Positions 32,225 through 42,094 are shown, counted from the stretch's first letter. The stretch is 64,000 nucleotides of DNA from an uncultured Clostridia bacterium (GCA_947629515.1 CANRDY010000005.1:1-64000), one strand, 5' to 3'. A program made the numbers and translations. The notes: generated by a model not told the origin, from the letters alone.

Positions 32225-34117
32225 ATGACGGTCGAACAACTTAAAAAAATTGCCGCCGAAAGGGCGGACCTCATAAAGGTAAGAAGGATAATCCGAAGCG
32301 AGGCTGAAAAGCTCTCGAAGAACACGGGTTACAGAAAGCAGGTGCTCGTGTGCGGCGGTACGGGCTGCACTTCCTCGCACTCCTTAAAGGTAATCGAACA
32401 GCTCGAAAAGAGCCTTAAAGAACTCAACATTGACGACGTTCTGATAGTGAAGACGGGCTGCTTCGGGCTGTGCGCGCTCGGTCCTATAATGATAGTCTAT
32501 CCCGAGGGCGCGTTCTATTCGCAGATGACCCCCGAGCACGCAAAGACGGTCGCCGAAAAACACCTTGTAAAGGGCGGGGAGATAGTTAAAGAACTCCTCT
32601 ATTCGGGAACGGTCCACTCCGACGGTTCGGTAATACCCTTCGCCGAAATACCCTTTTACAAGCATCAGATGAGAATAGCCCTGCGCAACTGCGGCGTAAT
32701 TGCCGCCGAGGACATTCGCGAGGCTATAGCCGCGGGGGACTACGAAGCTCTGGCAAAGGTCCTCACCGAAATGACCCCCGAAGAGGTCATTGCCGAAGTA
32801 AAGGCTTCGGGACTGCGCGGCAGGGGCGGCGCGGGCTTCCCCACGGGGCTTAAATGGCAGTTCACGCGCGAGGCAAAGGGCGAAAAGAAGTACGTCTGCT
32901 GTAACGCCGACGAGGGCGACCCCGGCGCGTTCATGGACCGCTCGGTGCTCGAGGGCGATCCACACACCGTGCTCGAAGCGATGGCGATAGCAGGCTACGC
33001 CGTCGGCGCGGACGAGGGCTATATTTACGTGAGAGCGGAGTACCCCATAGCCGTGCAAAGGCTCGATATCGCCATAAAACAGGCGAGGGAGCTGGGGCTT
33101 TTGGGCAAAAATATCTTCGGCACGGGCTTTAACTTCGACATACACATCCGCTTAGGCGCGGGTGCGTTCGTGTGCGGCGAAGAGACCGCGCTCATGGCTT
33201 CCATCGAGGGCAAGAGGGGCGAACCCCGTCCCCGTCCTCCTTTCTCGGCGCAGTGCGGCGTGTTCCAAAAGCCCACCGTTTTGAATAACGTCGAGACGTG
33301 GGCGAACATTTCCCCCATAATAATGAAGGGGAGCAAGTGGTTCGCTTCGATAGGCACGGAGAAGTCGAAGGGCACAAAGGTGTTCGCGCTCGGCGGCGAG
33401 ATATGCAACGTGGGGCTTGTGGAAGTTCCCATGGGCACGAAACTGAGCACGATAGTTTATGAAATAGGCGGAGGGCTTCCCAACGGCAGACAGTTCAAGG
33501 CAGCGCAGACGGGCGGTCCTTCGGGCGGCTGTATCCCCGCAAAATATATCGATATCGAAATGGACTTCGACAACCTCGTTTCGATAGGATCGATGATGGG
33601 AAGCGGCGGTCTTATAGTTATGGGAGACCGCACGTGTATGGTCGATATCGCCAAGTTCTACCTTGAATTCACCGCCGACGAGAGCTGCGGAAAGTGCACT
33701 CCCTGCCGCGTGGGAACGAAGAGGATGCTCGAAATACTTACGAGGATAACCGAGGGCAAGGGCGAACCCGCCGACCTTGAAAAGATAAAAGAGATAGCCG
33801 AGCACATGAAGAGCTCGTCGCTGTGCGCGCTCGGGCAATCTGCGCCCAATCCCATACTTTCGACCATGGCGCACTTCGGCGACGAATACGAGGCGCATAT
33901 ATACGAAAAGAGATGTCCCGCGGGGGTATGCAAGTCGCTTTTGAGCTACTATATCGACCCCGACAAGTGCAAGGGCTGTACGCTCTGCGCAAGGAACTGC
34001 CCCGTCGGAGCTATTTCGGGCGCGGTAAAAAGCCCGCACGAGATCGACGCTTCGAAGTGCATAAAGTGCGGACAGTGCATGGCGAACTGCAAGTTCAACG
34101 CCATCTACAAGAAGTAA
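32225..34117 (+). CDS. Bifurcating [FeFe]-hydrogenase, NuoF-like (HydB/HndC) subunit
   Basis: This 630-residue diaphorase subunit carries FMN and several Fe-S clusters. An N-terminal thioredoxin-like [2Fe-2S] domain (CGGTGCTSSHS ... CFGLCALGP) is followed by the NADH-binding SGLRGRGGAGFPTGLKW and the FMN-site CCNADEGDPGAFMDRS. The [4Fe-4S] site is SCGKCTPCRVGT, and a C-terminal 2x[4Fe-4S] ferredoxin reads CKGCTLCARNCP and CIKCGQCMANC. This layout is that of HydB/HndC, the subunit that couples NAD(H) and ferredoxin to H2. It sits between the NuoE-like and HydA genes. Confidence 0.96.
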   Translation: MTVEQLKKIAAERADLIKVRRIIRSEAEKLSKNTGYRKQVLVCGGTGCTSSHSLKVIEQLEKSLKELNIDDVLIVKTGCFGLCALGPIMIVYPEGAFYSQMTPEHAKTVAEKHLVKGGEIVKELLYSGTVHSDGSVIPFAEIPFYKHQMRIALRNCGVIAAEDIREAIAAGDYEALAKVLTEMTPEEVIAEVKASGLRGRGGAGFPTGLKWQFTREAKGEKKYVCCNADEGDPGAFMDRSVLEGDPHTVLEAMAIAGYAVGADEGYIYVRAEYPIAVQRLDIAIKQARELGLLGKNIFGTGFNFDIHIRLGAGAFVCGEETALMASIEGKRGEPRPRPPFSAQCGVFQKPTVLNNVETWANISPIIMKGSKWFASIGTEKSKGTKVFALGGEICNVGLVEVPMGTKLSTIVYEIGGGLPNGRQFKAAQTGGPSGGCIPAKYIDIEMDFDNLVSIGSMMGSGGLIVMGDRTCMVDIAKFYLEFTADESCGKCTPCRVGTKRMLEILTRITEGKGEPADLEKIKEIAEHMKSSSLCALGQSAPNPILSTMAHFGDEYEAHIYEKRCPAGVCKSLLSYYIDPDKCKGCTLCARNCPVGAISGAVKSPHEIDASKCIKCGQCMANCKFNAIYKK

Positions 34118-34133
34118 GGAGGGTAGTCAGGTT

Positions 34134-35849
34134 ATGGTAAACGTCAAAATAAACGGCATTGCGGTCAGCGTGCCCGAGGGTTCTACAATATTGGAAGCGG
34201 CAAAGCTCGCCAACGTAAGAATACCCACTTTGTGCTATCTTAAAGACGTGCAGTGCGTCGGCTCGTGCCGTATGTGCCTTGTCGAAGCGACGGGCGCGAG
34301 GGGGCTGGTCGCGGCTTGCGTGTATCCCGTATCCGAGGGAATGGAAGTTCGAACCAACACCCCGAGGGTGAGGAAATCGAGAAAGACGACGATAGAGCTT
34401 ATTCTTTCCACCCATAAAAAGAAGTGTTTGAGCTGTGTGCGCTCGATGAACTGCGAGCTGCAGAAGCTCGCGCTCGAATACAACGCCGAAGAGGACAGGT
34501 TCGGGACCGACCACGACTTGAAGCCCGTCGACGACCTTTCGCCCTCGGTAGTGCGCGACAACTCCAAGTGCGTAATGTGCACAAGGTGCGTCGCCGCATG
34601 CTCGTTGCAGACGATAGGCGTTATAGGTCCCAAGCACAGGGGCTATGCAAAGGAGATAGGTTCGCCCTACGACGTGTCGCTGGCGCACACGCCGTGCGTC
34701 AACTGCGGTCAGTGCGTCGTCGCTTGTCCCGTGGGCGCGCTCTATGAAAAGAGCTCGGTAGCCGACGTGTGGGGGGCGATAGTCAACCCCGAAAAGCACG
34801 TCGTGTTCTTCACCGCGCCCTCGATAAAGGCGACTCTTGGCGAGGCGTTCGGCATGCCCGTCGGCACAAACGTCGAGGGCAAGATGGCCGCCGCCATAAA
34901 ACAGCTCGGCGACGTAAAGTGCTTCAACATGGATATAACCGCCGACCTCACTATAATGGAGGAAGCCAACGAGTTGCTGGAAAGGCTGATGAAGGGCGGG
35001 GTGACTCCCATGTTCACGAGTTGCTGTCCCGGCTGGGTCAAGTTCGCCGAACACTATTATCCCGAACTTTTACCCAACCTTTCGACGTGCAAGTCGCCGC
35101 AGGAGATGTTCTCCGCCGTTCTCAAAACCTATTACTGTCAGAAGAACGGCATAAAGCCCGAGGATCTGTACGTTGTGTCGGTAATTCCCTGCACGGCTAA
35201 GAAGTTCGAAATAACCCGCCCCGAGCTCGGGCATTACACCGACGCGGCGATCACCACAAGGGAGCTTGCCAAGATGATAAAGGAAGCGGGCATCGACTTT
35301 GCCAACATTGCCGAGAGCGAGTTCGACACGCCCTTCGGCGAGGCGAGCGGCGCGGGCGCGATATTCGGCGCGACGGGCGGCGTTATGGAAGCCGCGCTCC
35401 GTACGGCGGCGTTCGTTCTGGGCGGCGATGGTTCGCCCATAGAGTTCAGGGAAGTGCGCGGCACGCAGGGCGTTAAGGAAGCCGAGTACACCGTGGGCGG
35501 AAGCACCGTAAAGGTGGCGGTCGCCAACGGGCTGGGCAACGCGCGCAAGGTCATAGAGCAGATAAAGAGCGGCGAAAAGGACTATCAGTTCGTGGAGATA
35601 ATGGCGTGCCCCGGCGGCTGTATAAACGGCGGCGGACAGCCCTACGTGCACGACGAGGTCCGCAACAGCATCGACTTAAAGGCGGTGCGCGCGCAGGCTC
35701 TTTACGACTGCGACAAGGAGAACAGGCTCCGTTGCTCGCACGAGACTCCCGCCGTGGAGACGCTGTATAAGGAGTTCTTCGGCAAGCCTCTGAGCCACAA
35801 GGCGCACGAGCTGTTGCACACCACCTACGAAAAACGCGAAAAATATTGA
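34134..35849 (+). CDS. hydA: [FeFe]-hydrogenase catalytic subunit (HydA/HndD)
   Basis: This is a 571-residue catalytic subunit with the CpI-like M3 architecture. It has an N-terminal plant-type [2Fe-2S] domain (CYLKDVQCVGSCRMC), the HKKKCLSC His-ligated cluster site, and two [4Fe-4S] motifs (CVMCTRCVAAC, CVNCGQCVVACPVG). The H-cluster motifs are all intact: TSCCPGW, IPCTAKKFE and ACPGGCINGGGQP. With the two preceding subunits it forms a trimeric NADH/ferredoxin-dependent bifurcating hydrogenase. The maturases HydEFG are not in the window. Confidence 0.97.
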   Translation: MVNVKINGIAVSVPEGSTILEAAKLANVRIPTLCYLKDVQCVGSCRMCLVEATGARGLVAACVYPVSEGMEVRTNTPRVRKSRKTTIELILSTHKKKCLSCVRSMNCELQKLALEYNAEEDRFGTDHDLKPVDDLSPSVVRDNSKCVMCTRCVAACSLQTIGVIGPKHRGYAKEIGSPYDVSLAHTPCVNCGQCVVACPVGALYEKSSVADVWGAIVNPEKHVVFFTAPSIKATLGEAFGMPVGTNVEGKMAAAIKQLGDVKCFNMDITADLTIMEEANELLERLMKGGVTPMFTSCCPGWVKFAEHYYPELLPNLSTCKSPQEMFSAVLKTYYCQKNGIKPEDLYVVSVIPCTAKKFEITRPELGHYTDAAITTRELAKMIKEAGIDFANIAESEFDTPFGEASGAGAIFGATGGVMEAALRTAAFVLGGDGSPIEFREVRGTQGVKEAEYTVGGSTVKVAVANGLGNARKVIEQIKSGEKDYQFVEIMACPGGCINGGGQPYVHDEVRNSIDLKAVRAQALYDCDKENRLRCSHETPAVETLYKEFFGKPLSHKAHELLHTTYEKREKY

Positions 35850-35857
35850 TATGTTGT

Positions 35858-35887
35858 GCGGCGGGCGCGTGGTAACGCGCCCGCCGC
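35858..35887 (+). terminator. Terminator of the hydrogenase operon
   Basis: GCGGCGGGCGCGT pairs with ACGCGCCCGCCGC around GGTA, followed by TTT. Confidence 0.7.
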
Positions 35888-35890
35888 TTT

Positions 35891-36065
35891 GCTACCGTTA
35901 AACTTCGTATATGCGTCGCATAACATTGTCGCGTTCCGCTTTTGCTCGGTTACGTACTTCATTGTACGCTCCCTCGCAAACTGCTCGCGCTCCTCGTTCT
36001 GCTCGCATCTACGAAGTTTCTAACTTCGTAATTGCAAAGGCAACCGAACTTTTCTCACTTCGTAA
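35891..36065 (+). repeat. Repeat family C, copy 3
   Basis: CTACCGTTAAACTTCGTATA start, CGTACTTCATTGTACGCTCC core, AAGTTTCTAACTTCGTA end. Confidence 0.72.
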
Positions 36066-36067
36066 TT

Positions 36068-36300
36068 GCAACCCCCACCTTTAATTCCTCCCCCTTACCA
36101 AGGGGGAGGGAATAAGGAAAAAATATTCGCTCCCCCTTTGCTTGCGAGGGTCGAGTGCGGATTTCTCAAAACAGCGGACACCCGCTGTTTTGCCGCACGA
36201 GATGAGTTCGCGCAAATGCACGCGCGAACGGTGCCCGAGAACGGCGTTTTTCTTTGCGCCGTTCGAGAAAGCTGTCCGCAACGCGGACTGAGGGGGTGTT
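36068..36300 (+). repeat. Repeat family D with nested minus-strand E (copy 3)
   Basis: The D arms TTCCTCCCCCTT/AAGGGGGAGGGAA are followed by an interrupted GAGGG...AGCTGTCCGC...GGACTGAGGGGGTG block. The interruption is an E element at 36148-36271 in reverse orientation, with the copy 1 stems for hairpins 1 and 2 and the copy 2 stem for hairpin 3. Confidence 0.75.
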
Positions 36301-36329
36301 TTCTAAATAATATCGGAGCGCATTACAGC

Positions 36330-36555
36330 ACTGTCATTTCGCGCGAGCCCGCAGGGCGACGCTCTCGCCATAGGCGAGAGGGATATGAAAGTTCACGCAC
36401 AAAGTGCGTGAACGATTGACCGAGAGAATCCCAAGGTGGTCTGTGCTTGCACTTTGAAACGCGTTATCACTTCTGAATAATATCCACCTTATAAAAACTC
36501 CGCTATACTGCGGAATAGACTCGTTCGACGCGCTTCGCTTGCTCAGGGTGACAGT
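36330..36555 (+). repeat. Repeat family A, copy 4
   Basis: Left ACTGTCATTTCGC, right GGGTGACAGT. The internal hairpins are CTCTCGCC-ATA-GGCGAGAG and GTTCACGCAC-AAA-GTGCGTGAAC, unlike those of other copies. Confidence 0.75.
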
Positions 36556-36610
36556 TATTATAAGAAATGCGGCGGCGCAGTATCTGCGCCGCCGCAATTT
36601 TAAATATTAG

Positions 36611-36638
36611 TTGACATTATTTTGCGTTTTGATATAAT
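36611..36638 (+). promoter_or_regulatory. Promoter of the surface-polymer acylation cluster
   Basis: A perfect TTGACA (36611-36616) and a perfect TATAAT (36633-36638) with 16-nt spacing. Confidence 0.85.
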
Positions 36639-36733
36639 GGTATATATAAAAAATCAAAGGCAAAGACGGCGCGGCGGTAGAAAAATATCTTTAAGCCGCG
36701 ACTGCGGAACGGCGTCAAAATACGGAGAAGTAT

Positions 36734-38533
36734 TTGAAAAAGTTGGTTTGTTTGCTCGCGGCGGTGATTTTAGCCGTGTGCGGGCTGTGCGCGTGCGCGC
36801 CCGATAGCGCGTTCGAAAAGGCGGGAATAACCGTTACGTTACTCAACGGCGATCACTACTGCGTAATAGGCGACAACAAGGTCGAAGCCCCCGACGGCAA
36901 GGCTGTTTTTAAGGTGACCTTAGACGACGGTTACAGCGTTTCGGGCGCAACGGGCGACAAGTGCGATTTTACCGCCGTTTCGCCTACGGAGTGCGAAGTG
37001 CGCTTCAACGGCGCGCATTACAGCTGCGTAGCCCAGCTCGAGACTCAAAAGATTTACACGCAGTTCTATTCCTTATATTATTTCCTCGGCGCGGGCGACC
37101 CCGTCTTTCAGGACTGCACCGAACTCATAGCCCACCACTACAAGGCGAACACGCTCACCGAGCGCGATCTGCTCGACAGAGGCGTTATATCCGAAGACGA
37201 AGAGCGCATGCTCGCGGGCTGGCAGACCGAGGACGGGCAGTTTCTGGGGCTTGGCAACAGAGCCGAAGTTTCGGCGGACGGTGCGGTATATCTTTTCGCC
37301 GTGTGGAAAGATTACAGTGACGGCGGGGACTTCACCGTCGAAAACGGAAAGATAACTTCATATTCGGGAAGCGGCGAAGAGGTGGTGATCCCCCGCAAAA
37401 TAGGCGGAGAGGAGATAACTTCGATAGGCTCGAACGCCTTTGAAAACTGTTCGGCGAAGAGCTTTTATGTGCCGTCCACGGTCACGGCGATAGAACCCGA
37501 GGCGTTTAAGGGCTGTGCTTCGATGACCGACTTCTACCTTACAGACAACATAACCGTGATAAGCGATTCTTCCTTTACAGAATGTAAGAACTTCGAGAAC
37601 CTGCACATAAACGCCGTTCTCGCCCCCGTGTACGTTGCGTACAACGACGGCAAAAAGTCGGACGTTTTGAACGGGCTTTCGGTGTGCAAGGGCAAAAAGC
37701 TCGTAATTATGGGCGGTTCGAGCGTTATGTACGGTTACAGCGGGGGACTGATGGAAGAGATCGTGGGCGATTATTCGGTGTTCGACCTCGGGCTTATGGC
37801 AAAGATAAGCCAGACCATATGGCTCGACCTTATAGAGGACTACCTCGGCGAGGGTGATATTTATCTGCACGCGCCCGAACTCAACGGCGGCGCGGTGTCG
37901 GCGTTCATCGGGAATTCATGCCTTACAAATTCGCCCGTAACGCAGTTCTGCTCGCAGCTTTATTACGTTTTCGAGAGCGATTGGGGGCTTGTGCAGAACC
38001 TTAAAATCAACAACTATTGCGAGTTTTTCGATACGTTCGGCGGGTTTAACGACGGAAAGAAACAGGCGATCGCAAGCGGTCAGGCGGCGAAGTATGCCGA
38101 CTATAACGCCTACCTCGACGACTACGGTTCGGTCAGATCCGAAAACGACGACTGCAACCGCAAGGACTACGTGTTCGGGCTGAACGGTCCGTTCCGCTTC
38201 GACGAAGTTACCGACGAATTTCTGGACAACGCCGTAAGGCTTCTCTACGAACCCCTCTCCCAAAAGGGAGTTAAGCTGTTTTTTACCTTTTCGACTCTCA
38301 ATCTTCGAAACCTCTTCGAGCTGTACGCCGACGAGGACGGGGCTTATGCCGCCGCCGCCGACTATACCGGGCGGGTGCGCTCGCACATCGGGGAGCACAT
38401 CACCATTCTTCTGACACAGAGGGATTCGATCTACGACAGCGAATACTTCTGCGATACCGACTACCACCTCGGGCACACCAAGCGCATTGAGCACACGCGG
38501 GCGGTTGCCGAGGCGCTGAAAGCGTGCCTTTAA
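36734..38533 (+). CDS. Lipoprotein with BspA-like LRR and SGNH-like domain
   Basis: This is a 599-residue exported protein starting at TTG after a CGGAGA Shine-Dalgarno. The signal peptide MKKLVCLLAAVILAVCGLCAC ends in a plausible lipobox (LCAC). A beta-rich region (about 25-110) precedes BspA-type leucine-rich repeats (about 215-300: IGSNAFENC, EPEAFKGCASM, SDSSFTEC). The C-terminal half looks like an SGNH/DltD-type esterase fold (VIMGGSSVMYGYSG, late DTDYHLGHTKR with Asp/His). The neighbouring MBOAT gene suggests that it transfers or removes acyl groups on a cell-surface polymer. Confidence 0.8.
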   Translation: MKKLVCLLAAVILAVCGLCACAPDSAFEKAGITVTLLNGDHYCVIGDNKVEAPDGKAVFKVTLDDGYSVSGATGDKCDFTAVSPTECEVRFNGAHYSCVAQLETQKIYTQFYSLYYFLGAGDPVFQDCTELIAHHYKANTLTERDLLDRGVISEDEERMLAGWQTEDGQFLGLGNRAEVSADGAVYLFAVWKDYSDGGDFTVENGKITSYSGSGEEVVIPRKIGGEEITSIGSNAFENCSAKSFYVPSTVTAIEPEAFKGCASMTDFYLTDNITVISDSSFTECKNFENLHINAVLAPVYVAYNDGKKSDVLNGLSVCKGKKLVIMGGSSVMYGYSGGLMEEIVGDYSVFDLGLMAKISQTIWLDLIEDYLGEGDIYLHAPELNGGAVSAFIGNSCLTNSPVTQFCSQLYYVFESDWGLVQNLKINNYCEFFDTFGGFNDGKKQAIASGQAAKYADYNAYLDDYGSVRSENDDCNRKDYVFGLNGPFRFDEVTDEFLDNAVRLLYEPLSQKGVKLFFTFSTLNLRNLFELYADEDGAYAAAADYTGRVRSHIGEHITILLTQRDSIYDSEYFCDTDYHLGHTKRIEHTRAVAEALKACL

Positions 38534-38539
38534 TATACT

Positions 38540-39079
38540 ATGGAAAGTCTGTTTTTTACAAATCCCATATTGCTTGCGTTCGGAATAGTCGCGCTGTTCT
38601 GCGCGGTCACCTGCTTTTTCGTGCCCGATAAAAGGATAGCGGCGATAGTTTCCGTCTGCGGGGCGGGCGTCGCCGTGTTCTGCGTTACGTATGCCCTGCT
38701 TCTCGGCGCGCCGCTCTACGAAGCCCTTGCGTTCGTGCTCGCGCTCGCGGCAGTTTCCGCGCTCTCGTTTTTGCCCCTCGGCAAGGCGCAACAAGGCGAA
38801 AATCAACAAGGCGAAAATCAACAAGGCGAAAATCAACGGGGCGAGCCCGCGGACGGGGATAAAGATATTTCGGAACCGTCAAGCCGAAGCGACGAAGAAA
38901 ATGCGGGCGATAACGCCGACACCCCCGCGGTTGAACCGGCAAGTCAAAGTAACGTTACCCCCGCGGAAAGCGTTGCAACAGAAGATACAAAAACCGCCGC
39001 GGAGAGCGGCGGACAAGCCGAAAGCGTTGATTATGGCGAACGCGCCTCGCAAGACGGCGGCGGGGAGGAGGAAAGATGA
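38540..39079 (+). CDS. Small membrane protein with acidic low-complexity tail
   Basis: This 179-residue protein has about three membrane helices in residues 1-72, then a long acidic Gln/Glu/Asn/Ser/Ala tail. Three exact 15-bp DNA repeats (38791-38835) encode QQGEN units. It starts 6 nt after the lipoprotein stop and overlaps the MBOAT start by 4 nt, so it is translationally embedded in the operon. The family is not recognised. It may be an accessory subunit of the acyltransferase. Confidence 0.72.
   Translation: MESLFFTNPILLAFGIVALFCAVTCFFVPDKRIAAIVSVCGAGVAVFCVTYALLLGAPLYEALAFVLALAAVSALSFLPLGKAQQGENQQGENQQGENQRGEPADGDKDISEPSSRSDEENAGDNADTPAVEPASQSNVTPAESVATEDTKTAAESGGQAESVDYGERASQDGGGEEER
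38791..38838 (+). repeat. 15-bp coding tandem repeats (QQGEN)
   Basis: ACAAGGCGAAAATCA is repeated three times exactly, with a fourth degenerate unit. Confidence 0.85.
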
Positions 39080-40548
39080 GCTTCAACTCCCTTACGTTTT
39101 TGATCTTTCTGCCCGTGGTATTGCTATTATATTGGCTGTTGCCCGCAAAGTTCCGCTGGATAATGCTGCTTATCGCAAGCTATCTCTTCTACATGAGCTG
39201 GAACGTATGGCTCATATTCCTCATCGTGTTCACCACGGCGGTCTCGTATTTGTCGGGCATACTCATGGAGAAATACGCCGGGCGCACGGGCATAAAACGG
39301 CTGTTGCTCGTGCTCACGCTTGTGTGTTGTCTCGGAACGCTGTTCTTCTTCAAGTACTTCAACTTTGCCGTCAACCTCGTTATAGACTTTATCAACTTAT
39401 TCCACGCGGGCGCGCCGCAATTTGCGTTCAGTCTGCTTCTGCCCGTGGGAATTTCCTTTTACACTTTCCAGACGCTCTCGTACGTGATAGACGTATACAG
39501 GGGTAAAATAAAGGCGGAAAGGCACGTCGGCTATTACGCGCTGTTCGTGGTATACTTCCCCCAGCTCGTCGCGGGTCCCATAGAACGCCCCGAAAACCTC
39601 CTGCCCCAATTAAAAGCCGAAAGGCGTTTTTCGCAGGACGATCTGTTCGCGGGGTTAAGGATCGCGGTCGTCGGGTTCTTCAAAAAAGTAGTGGTGGCGG
39701 ACGGGGTCGCAAGCTACGTCAACGCCGTCTACAACAACCTCGGGAGCGCGAACGGCTTTACCGCCGTATTGGCGACGGTGTTCTTTGCCATTCAGATATA
39801 CTGCGACTTTTCGGGCTACACCGACATAGCCATAGGCACGGCGCGGATGATGGGGATAAGGTTAAAGGATAACTTCAACCGCCCCTATCTTGCCGTAAGC
39901 ATAAAGGACTTCTGGCGCAGATGGCACATCTCGCTCACAAGCTGGTTCACCGATTACGTGTATATCCCCCTCGGCGGCAACAGGTGCAGGCTGTGGCGTT
40001 GGGCGCTGAACGTCATGATAGTCTTTCTTTTGAGCGGGCTTTGGCACGGCGCGGCGCTCACCTTTGTGGTCTGGGGCGGAATACACGGGCTGTATCAGAT
40101 AATCGGCAGGTTAAAGGGCATCGCCCTCGGAAAGCTCGAAGAGCGGGGAAAAATCAGACTTCCCAAAGACGACAACCCCGCCGTCGTGTTCTTAAAACGC
40201 ACGATAACTTTCGCGCTCGTCTGCTTCGCGTGGATATTCTTCCGCGGCAACTCCCTTGCCGACTGCGGCACGGTGCTCGCAAAGATATTCACCGACTGGT
40301 CGGGCATGGACGGCGCGCTTGCCGCCATGGGTATCGACGTGCTCGGGGTGGTGCGCGTTGCCCTCTCGTGCTTTATCCTCGCGCTCCTTAACGGTATTTT
40401 GCGCTACGAACCGAAGGGGGAAGGCGATCCTTCCGCTTACGTCCGCAGAAAAGTAACCTACTTTTATCTTATAGCGGCGGTCGCTCTCGCGTGGGCGGCG
40501 CTTGCCGCGGCGGGCGGCGAAAGCGCGTTCATCTATTTCCAGTTTTAG
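39076..40548 (+). CDS. MBOAT-family O-acyltransferase (AlgI/PatA/DltB-like)
   Basis: This is a 490-residue polytopic acyltransferase that moves acyl groups across the membrane onto surface polymers. It has the family-typical N-terminus (SFNSLTFLIFLPVVLLLYWLLP), the VGISFYTFQTLSYVIDVYRG block, FPQLVAGPIERPENLLPQ, SIKDFWRRWHISLTSWFTDYVYIPLGG and the catalytic His in LSGLWHGAALTFVVWGGIHG. The AGGAGGAAAG Shine-Dalgarno is in the end of the preceding gene. The flanking SGNH proteins are the usual partner esterases/transferases in such clusters. The polymer and acyl group are not known. Confidence 0.95.
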   Translation: MSFNSLTFLIFLPVVLLLYWLLPAKFRWIMLLIASYLFYMSWNVWLIFLIVFTTAVSYLSGILMEKYAGRTGIKRLLLVLTLVCCLGTLFFFKYFNFAVNLVIDFINLFHAGAPQFAFSLLLPVGISFYTFQTLSYVIDVYRGKIKAERHVGYYALFVVYFPQLVAGPIERPENLLPQLKAERRFSQDDLFAGLRIAVVGFFKKVVVADGVASYVNAVYNNLGSANGFTAVLATVFFAIQIYCDFSGYTDIAIGTARMMGIRLKDNFNRPYLAVSIKDFWRRWHISLTSWFTDYVYIPLGGNRCRLWRWALNVMIVFLLSGLWHGAALTFVVWGGIHGLYQIIGRLKGIALGKLEERGKIRLPKDDNPAVVFLKRTITFALVCFAWIFFRGNSLADCGTVLAKIFTDWSGMDGALAAMGIDVLGVVRVALSCFILALLNGILRYEPKGEGDPSAYVRRKVTYFYLIAAVALAWAALAAAGGESAFIYFQF

Positions 40549-40550
40549 GC

Positions 40551-40580
40551 AAAAATATCAATACATATTGCGATTTTTAT
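40551..40580 (+). repeat. AT-rich intercistronic motif
   Basis: AAAAATATCAATACATATTG lies between the MBOAT and SGNH genes. It is a reverse-orientation relative of the motif at 5616. Confidence 0.55.
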
Positions 40581-40636
40581 AAAAAACCAACTTCGGATAC
40601 AGACAAAAATCATTCCCGTTATTTCGGGTCGACGCT

Positions 40637-42094
40637 ATGAAGAAGAATGTAATTTCGGTAATTTTAATATTTGTCGCGCTGATAGCCGTTCCCTTAACGC
40701 TTATCATCTTCGCGTTCGCCCTGCCCCCGCAGTACGATCTTTCCTTTTACGGCGGAATGAAGATAAAGTACGAAAGGCTTTACGGGCTGAGCGGCAAAAA
40801 GGCGGTAATAATCGGCGGTTCGAACGCGGCGTTCGGCATAAGGAGCGACCTTCTCGAAGAGGAGCTGGGCTATCCCGCCGTCAACTACGGGCTTTACGCC
40901 AACCTCGGCACAAAGTACATGCTCGACACCGCGGAGGGCGCGATAGGCTCGGGCGATATCGTGATAATTTCCCCCGAGCAGAACTCCCAATCGCTCTCGT
41001 GTTACTTCAACGGCGAGGCGGCGTGGTACTCCGCCGACGGCAATTTCGGCGTTTTGGGCAGAGTTCCCTTTGCAAGCGCGGGCGACCTTTTCAAGGGCTT
41101 TTTGCCCTTTGTCAGCGGTAAGTACAACGCGTTTATTTCGGGGGTAAAACCCGCGCCCGACGGCGTTTACAACGTCTCGTCGTTCAATTCGTTGGGGGAT
41201 ATATGCTATGATAAGCGCGAATACAACGAGATGCCGCAGGGGTTCGACGCGGCTACGCCCATCTCGTTCTCGCGCAATGTGATCTCGCAGGAGTTCATAG
41301 ATTATATGAACGCGTTTGCGCGCAGGGCGCGCGCAAAGGGAGCGACGGTGTATTACGCGTTCTGCCCCATGAACGGTTCAGCCCTCGAAGAGGGGACGGA
41401 CAGCCGGAAGATAGCCGACTATTACGACTTTCTGCGCGAAAAACTCGACTTCGATATTTTGGGAAGCCCCGAAAACCGCGTTATGGACAGCGGCTGGTTC
41501 TACGACAGCAATTTCCACTTGAACGCGAGCGGGGCGATCGCGTACACCCGTCGGCTCGCGCTTGACATAAAGGCGGCGACGGGCGACTATACGGCGGTCA
41601 AAATACCCGTGCCCGAAATGCCCGTCGTGCCCGACGGCGGCGGAGAGAGCGGCGGGACTTCGGAGGAGTTCGACAAGGCGGCAAAGGTGTTCGATCTCTC
41701 GCTTATAACCTCGGTGAGCGGCGCGCGCGTCTGGCGGATAGACGGGCTTACCGCGGAGGGGAAAGCCCTTGCGGAGATAACTTTGCCCGATAAAGTGCTC
41801 GGCATACCCGTGTGCGAGATAGCCGCGGGCGCGTTTGCAGACGATACCGCCGTTGAAAAAATTACCTTCGGCATGAATATCAACACGGTGGGCGCGGGGG
41901 CGTTCGCGGGCTGTACTAACCTCAAAGGGATATATATAACCAACCCCGACCCCAACGCATATCACCCCGCGCGCGACGTTTTGCAGGGCGCGGACGGCTG
42001 TTCGTTCTATCTTCCCGCGGACGTATACGCAAGCAAGTTCCTCCCCGACTACTTCTGGGGCGCGCTCGACAAAGACCGCTTGAAGAGTTATTGA
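40637..42094 (+). CDS. SGNH-like protein with C-terminal BspA-type repeats
   Basis: This 485-residue membrane-anchored protein has one N-terminal helix (about 5-28). The SGNH/DltD-like domain shows AVIIGGSNAAFGIRS (block I Ser, near residue 59) and a closing DSNFHLNASGA (Asp/His pair near residues 290-293). A Pro/Gly/Ser linker leads to a BspA-like LRR domain (about 345-470: EIAAGAFADDTAVEKI, GAGAFAGCTNLKGI). It parallels the lipoprotein at the start of the cluster with the domains in opposite order, and is probably the acceptor-side transferase or esterase of the MBOAT system. Confidence 0.82.
   Translation: MKKNVISVILIFVALIAVPLTLIIFAFALPPQYDLSFYGGMKIKYERLYGLSGKKAVIIGGSNAAFGIRSDLLEEELGYPAVNYGLYANLGTKYMLDTAEGAIGSGDIVIISPEQNSQSLSCYFNGEAAWYSADGNFGVLGRVPFASAGDLFKGFLPFVSGKYNAFISGVKPAPDGVYNVSSFNSLGDICYDKREYNEMPQGFDAATPISFSRNVISQEFIDYMNAFARRARAKGATVYYAFCPMNGSALEEGTDSRKIADYYDFLREKLDFDILGSPENRVMDSGWFYDSNFHLNASGAIAYTRRLALDIKAATGDYTAVKIPVPEMPVVPDGGGESGGTSEEFDKAAKVFDLSLITSVSGARVWRIDGLTAEGKALAEITLPDKVLGIPVCEIAAGAFADDTAVEKITFGMNINTVGAGAFAGCTNLKGIYITNPDPNAYHPARDVLQGADGCSFYLPADVYASKFLPDYFWGALDKDRLKSY

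Larger units (their letters stand above)
35850..36610. other. Repeat-filled gap after the hydrogenase operon
   Basis: No gene is seen. It holds a perfect hairpin (35858-35887), repeat C (35891-36065), repeat D (36068-36300) with a minus-oriented E nested in it (36148-36271), repeat A (36330-36555) and a final hairpin (36569-36595). Confidence 0.72.
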